Shown here: in pieces, positions 4,643-5,269 of the stretch
Position numbering within the stretch: position 1 is the stretch's first letter
Layout of the letters: every line of letters begins with the position of its first letter
Assembly (NCBI GenBank): GCA_027051265.1
Contig: JALTZH010000047.1
Span: 1 to 5,269 of the forward strand
DNA length: 5,269 bases
Direction: 5' to 3'
Origin: an archaeon
GTDB lineage: Archaea > Hydrothermarchaeota > Hydrothermarchaeia > JALTZZ01 > JALUTC01
Translations under genes and position numbers: made by a program
The notes under the pieces: model-generated
Seen by the model: only the letters and a program-made list of their open reading frames with translations
Databases searched by the model: none
What the model was told of the DNA's origin: nothing

Positions 4643-5269
4643 TTATTGAAAGATTAACGGAATAGTTATTTCAACTTTTGTACCTTTATTAATGTCTGAG
4701 GATATTTTTATATTACCATTTATTTGTTCCAATAATGTTTTAACTATAAACAACCCCATACCTGTTGTATAATGTCTTTTCGTAATAGATAAATCTATGG
4801 AAAATGGTTTACCTATTTCTTTTAATTTATTCTTTGGTATACCTTCACCAGTATCTTCAACAATTACTTTTAAACATCCATTTTTTATATAAGCATGTAA
4901 AAAGATGTAACCTTTTTCTTTATTATACATTATGGCATTTTTTATAATTTCCTTAATTATTCTATATAAAATTTGAAAATTATGTTTAATAACAAGATTT
5001 CTATTTACGTTTATGGAAATTTTTATATTTTTCTTCATTATTTCATCATAAAACTCACTTAAGATGTATACAATTATATCGTATAAGTTTAATTTTTCAA
5101 CATTTTTTTCATAATCAAAACTTTTCTCATATATATCTAAAGCTTCTAAAATTCTTTTCACATAACTTTCAAGTCTAAAGATATTAGATAATATCTTGGA
5201 TATATTTTGCTTATACGTTGTTTCAAGTTTTTCTAACTCCTTTTTAACTACGTCAATTATTGTATTTAT
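4643..5269 (-). CDS. Sensor histidine kinase, C-terminal part (HATPase domain), 5' end outside the window
   Basis: Read on the minus strand, the frame is open from the window edge (5269) to the TAA at 4645-4643, giving 208 residues. A GTG at 5161 is an internal valine codon: the 36 residues before it (with helix-forming segments such as KKELEKLETTY) continue without a stop. Numbering from the edge, residues about 1-50 look like the end of the dimerisation helices, with RLESYVKRILEALDIYEKS as second helix; the phosphoacceptor histidine is not visible and probably lies just off the edge. The HATPase_c domain then shows the N-box EIIKNAIMYN (Asn111), the G1 box VEDTGEGIP (Asp139), the F-box-like KPFSI (154-158) and the G2 box TTGMGLFIVK (168-177), and ends with the usual GTKVEITIP. 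It would bind ATP and phosphorylate its own histidine, then a response regulator; neither sensor domain nor partner is in view. The stop lies 4 nt from that of herA. Confidence 0.92.
   Translation of the reverse strand: MNTIIDVVKKELEKLETTYKQNISKILSNIFRLESYVKRILEALDIYEKSFDYEKNVEKLNLYDIIVYILSEFYDEIMKKNIKISINVNRNLVIKHNFQILYRIIKEIIKNAIMYNKEKGYIFLHAYIKNGCLKVIVEDTGEGIPKNKLKEIGKPFSIDLSITKRHYTTGMGLFIVKTLLEQINGNIKISSDINKGTKVEITIPLIFQ

Noticed and set aside
5159-5161. GTG at 5161 (minus strand) as the start of the histidine kinase
   Set aside because: The frame stays open to the window edge, with residues that look like the dimerisation helices, so the gene is cut by the window and starts beyond it.

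Overview
The window looks like a piece of an AT-rich (about one third G+C by eye), probably thermophilic archaeal chromosome. The evidence is a class V (archaeal-type) fructose-1,6-bisphosphate aldolase/phosphatase end, a HerA bipolar DNA-translocating ATPase, a type IV prepilin with an archaeal PibD/EppA-type cleavage site, TATA-type promoters about 25-30 nt upstream of start codons, GGTGA-type Shine-Dalgarno sites, and AGA/ATA-rich codon use. A TACK-group thermophile is plausible. The histidine kinase argues against a typical Sulfolobales or Thermoproteales genome, but the exact lineage cannot be fixed from this window.

Layout from left to right: (1) the 3' end of the fructose bisphosphate aldolase/phosphatase gene (1-350, +) and a T-rich tail. 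(2) A two-gene unit: a 53-residue single-pass membrane protein (432-593) and, 9 nt later, a long 496-residue member of the YeiH/UPF0324 'putative sulfate exporter' family (603-2093), closed by a strong T-run. (3) An unusual leader of about 100 nt (2114-2219) with hairpin potential that can cover its own Shine-Dalgarno site, followed by a conserved-looking 80-residue protein of unknown function (2220-2462). (4) A monocistronic type IV pilin-like protein (2536-3021). (5) A HerA gene with its own promoter (3160-4638). (6) On the minus strand, ending only 4 nt from the HerA stop, the C-terminal 208 residues of a sensor histidine kinase (4643 to the window edge).

Apart from the small-protein/transporter pair, the genes do not form an obvious pathway: gluconeogenesis, transport, surface filament, DNA repair and signalling lie side by side, mostly as separate transcription units. 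The start signals agree with this. Genes that appear to be first in a transcript (432, 2536, 3160) have a TATA-like box at the spacing expected for leaderless or short-leader mRNA and no Shine-Dalgarno site. The internal cistron (603) and the gene with the long leader (2220) have good Shine-Dalgarno sites. The best candidates for something undescribed are the small membrane protein paired with the transporter and the structured leader before the 80-residue protein. I see no CRISPR array, tRNA, rRNA, insertion sequence or defence island.
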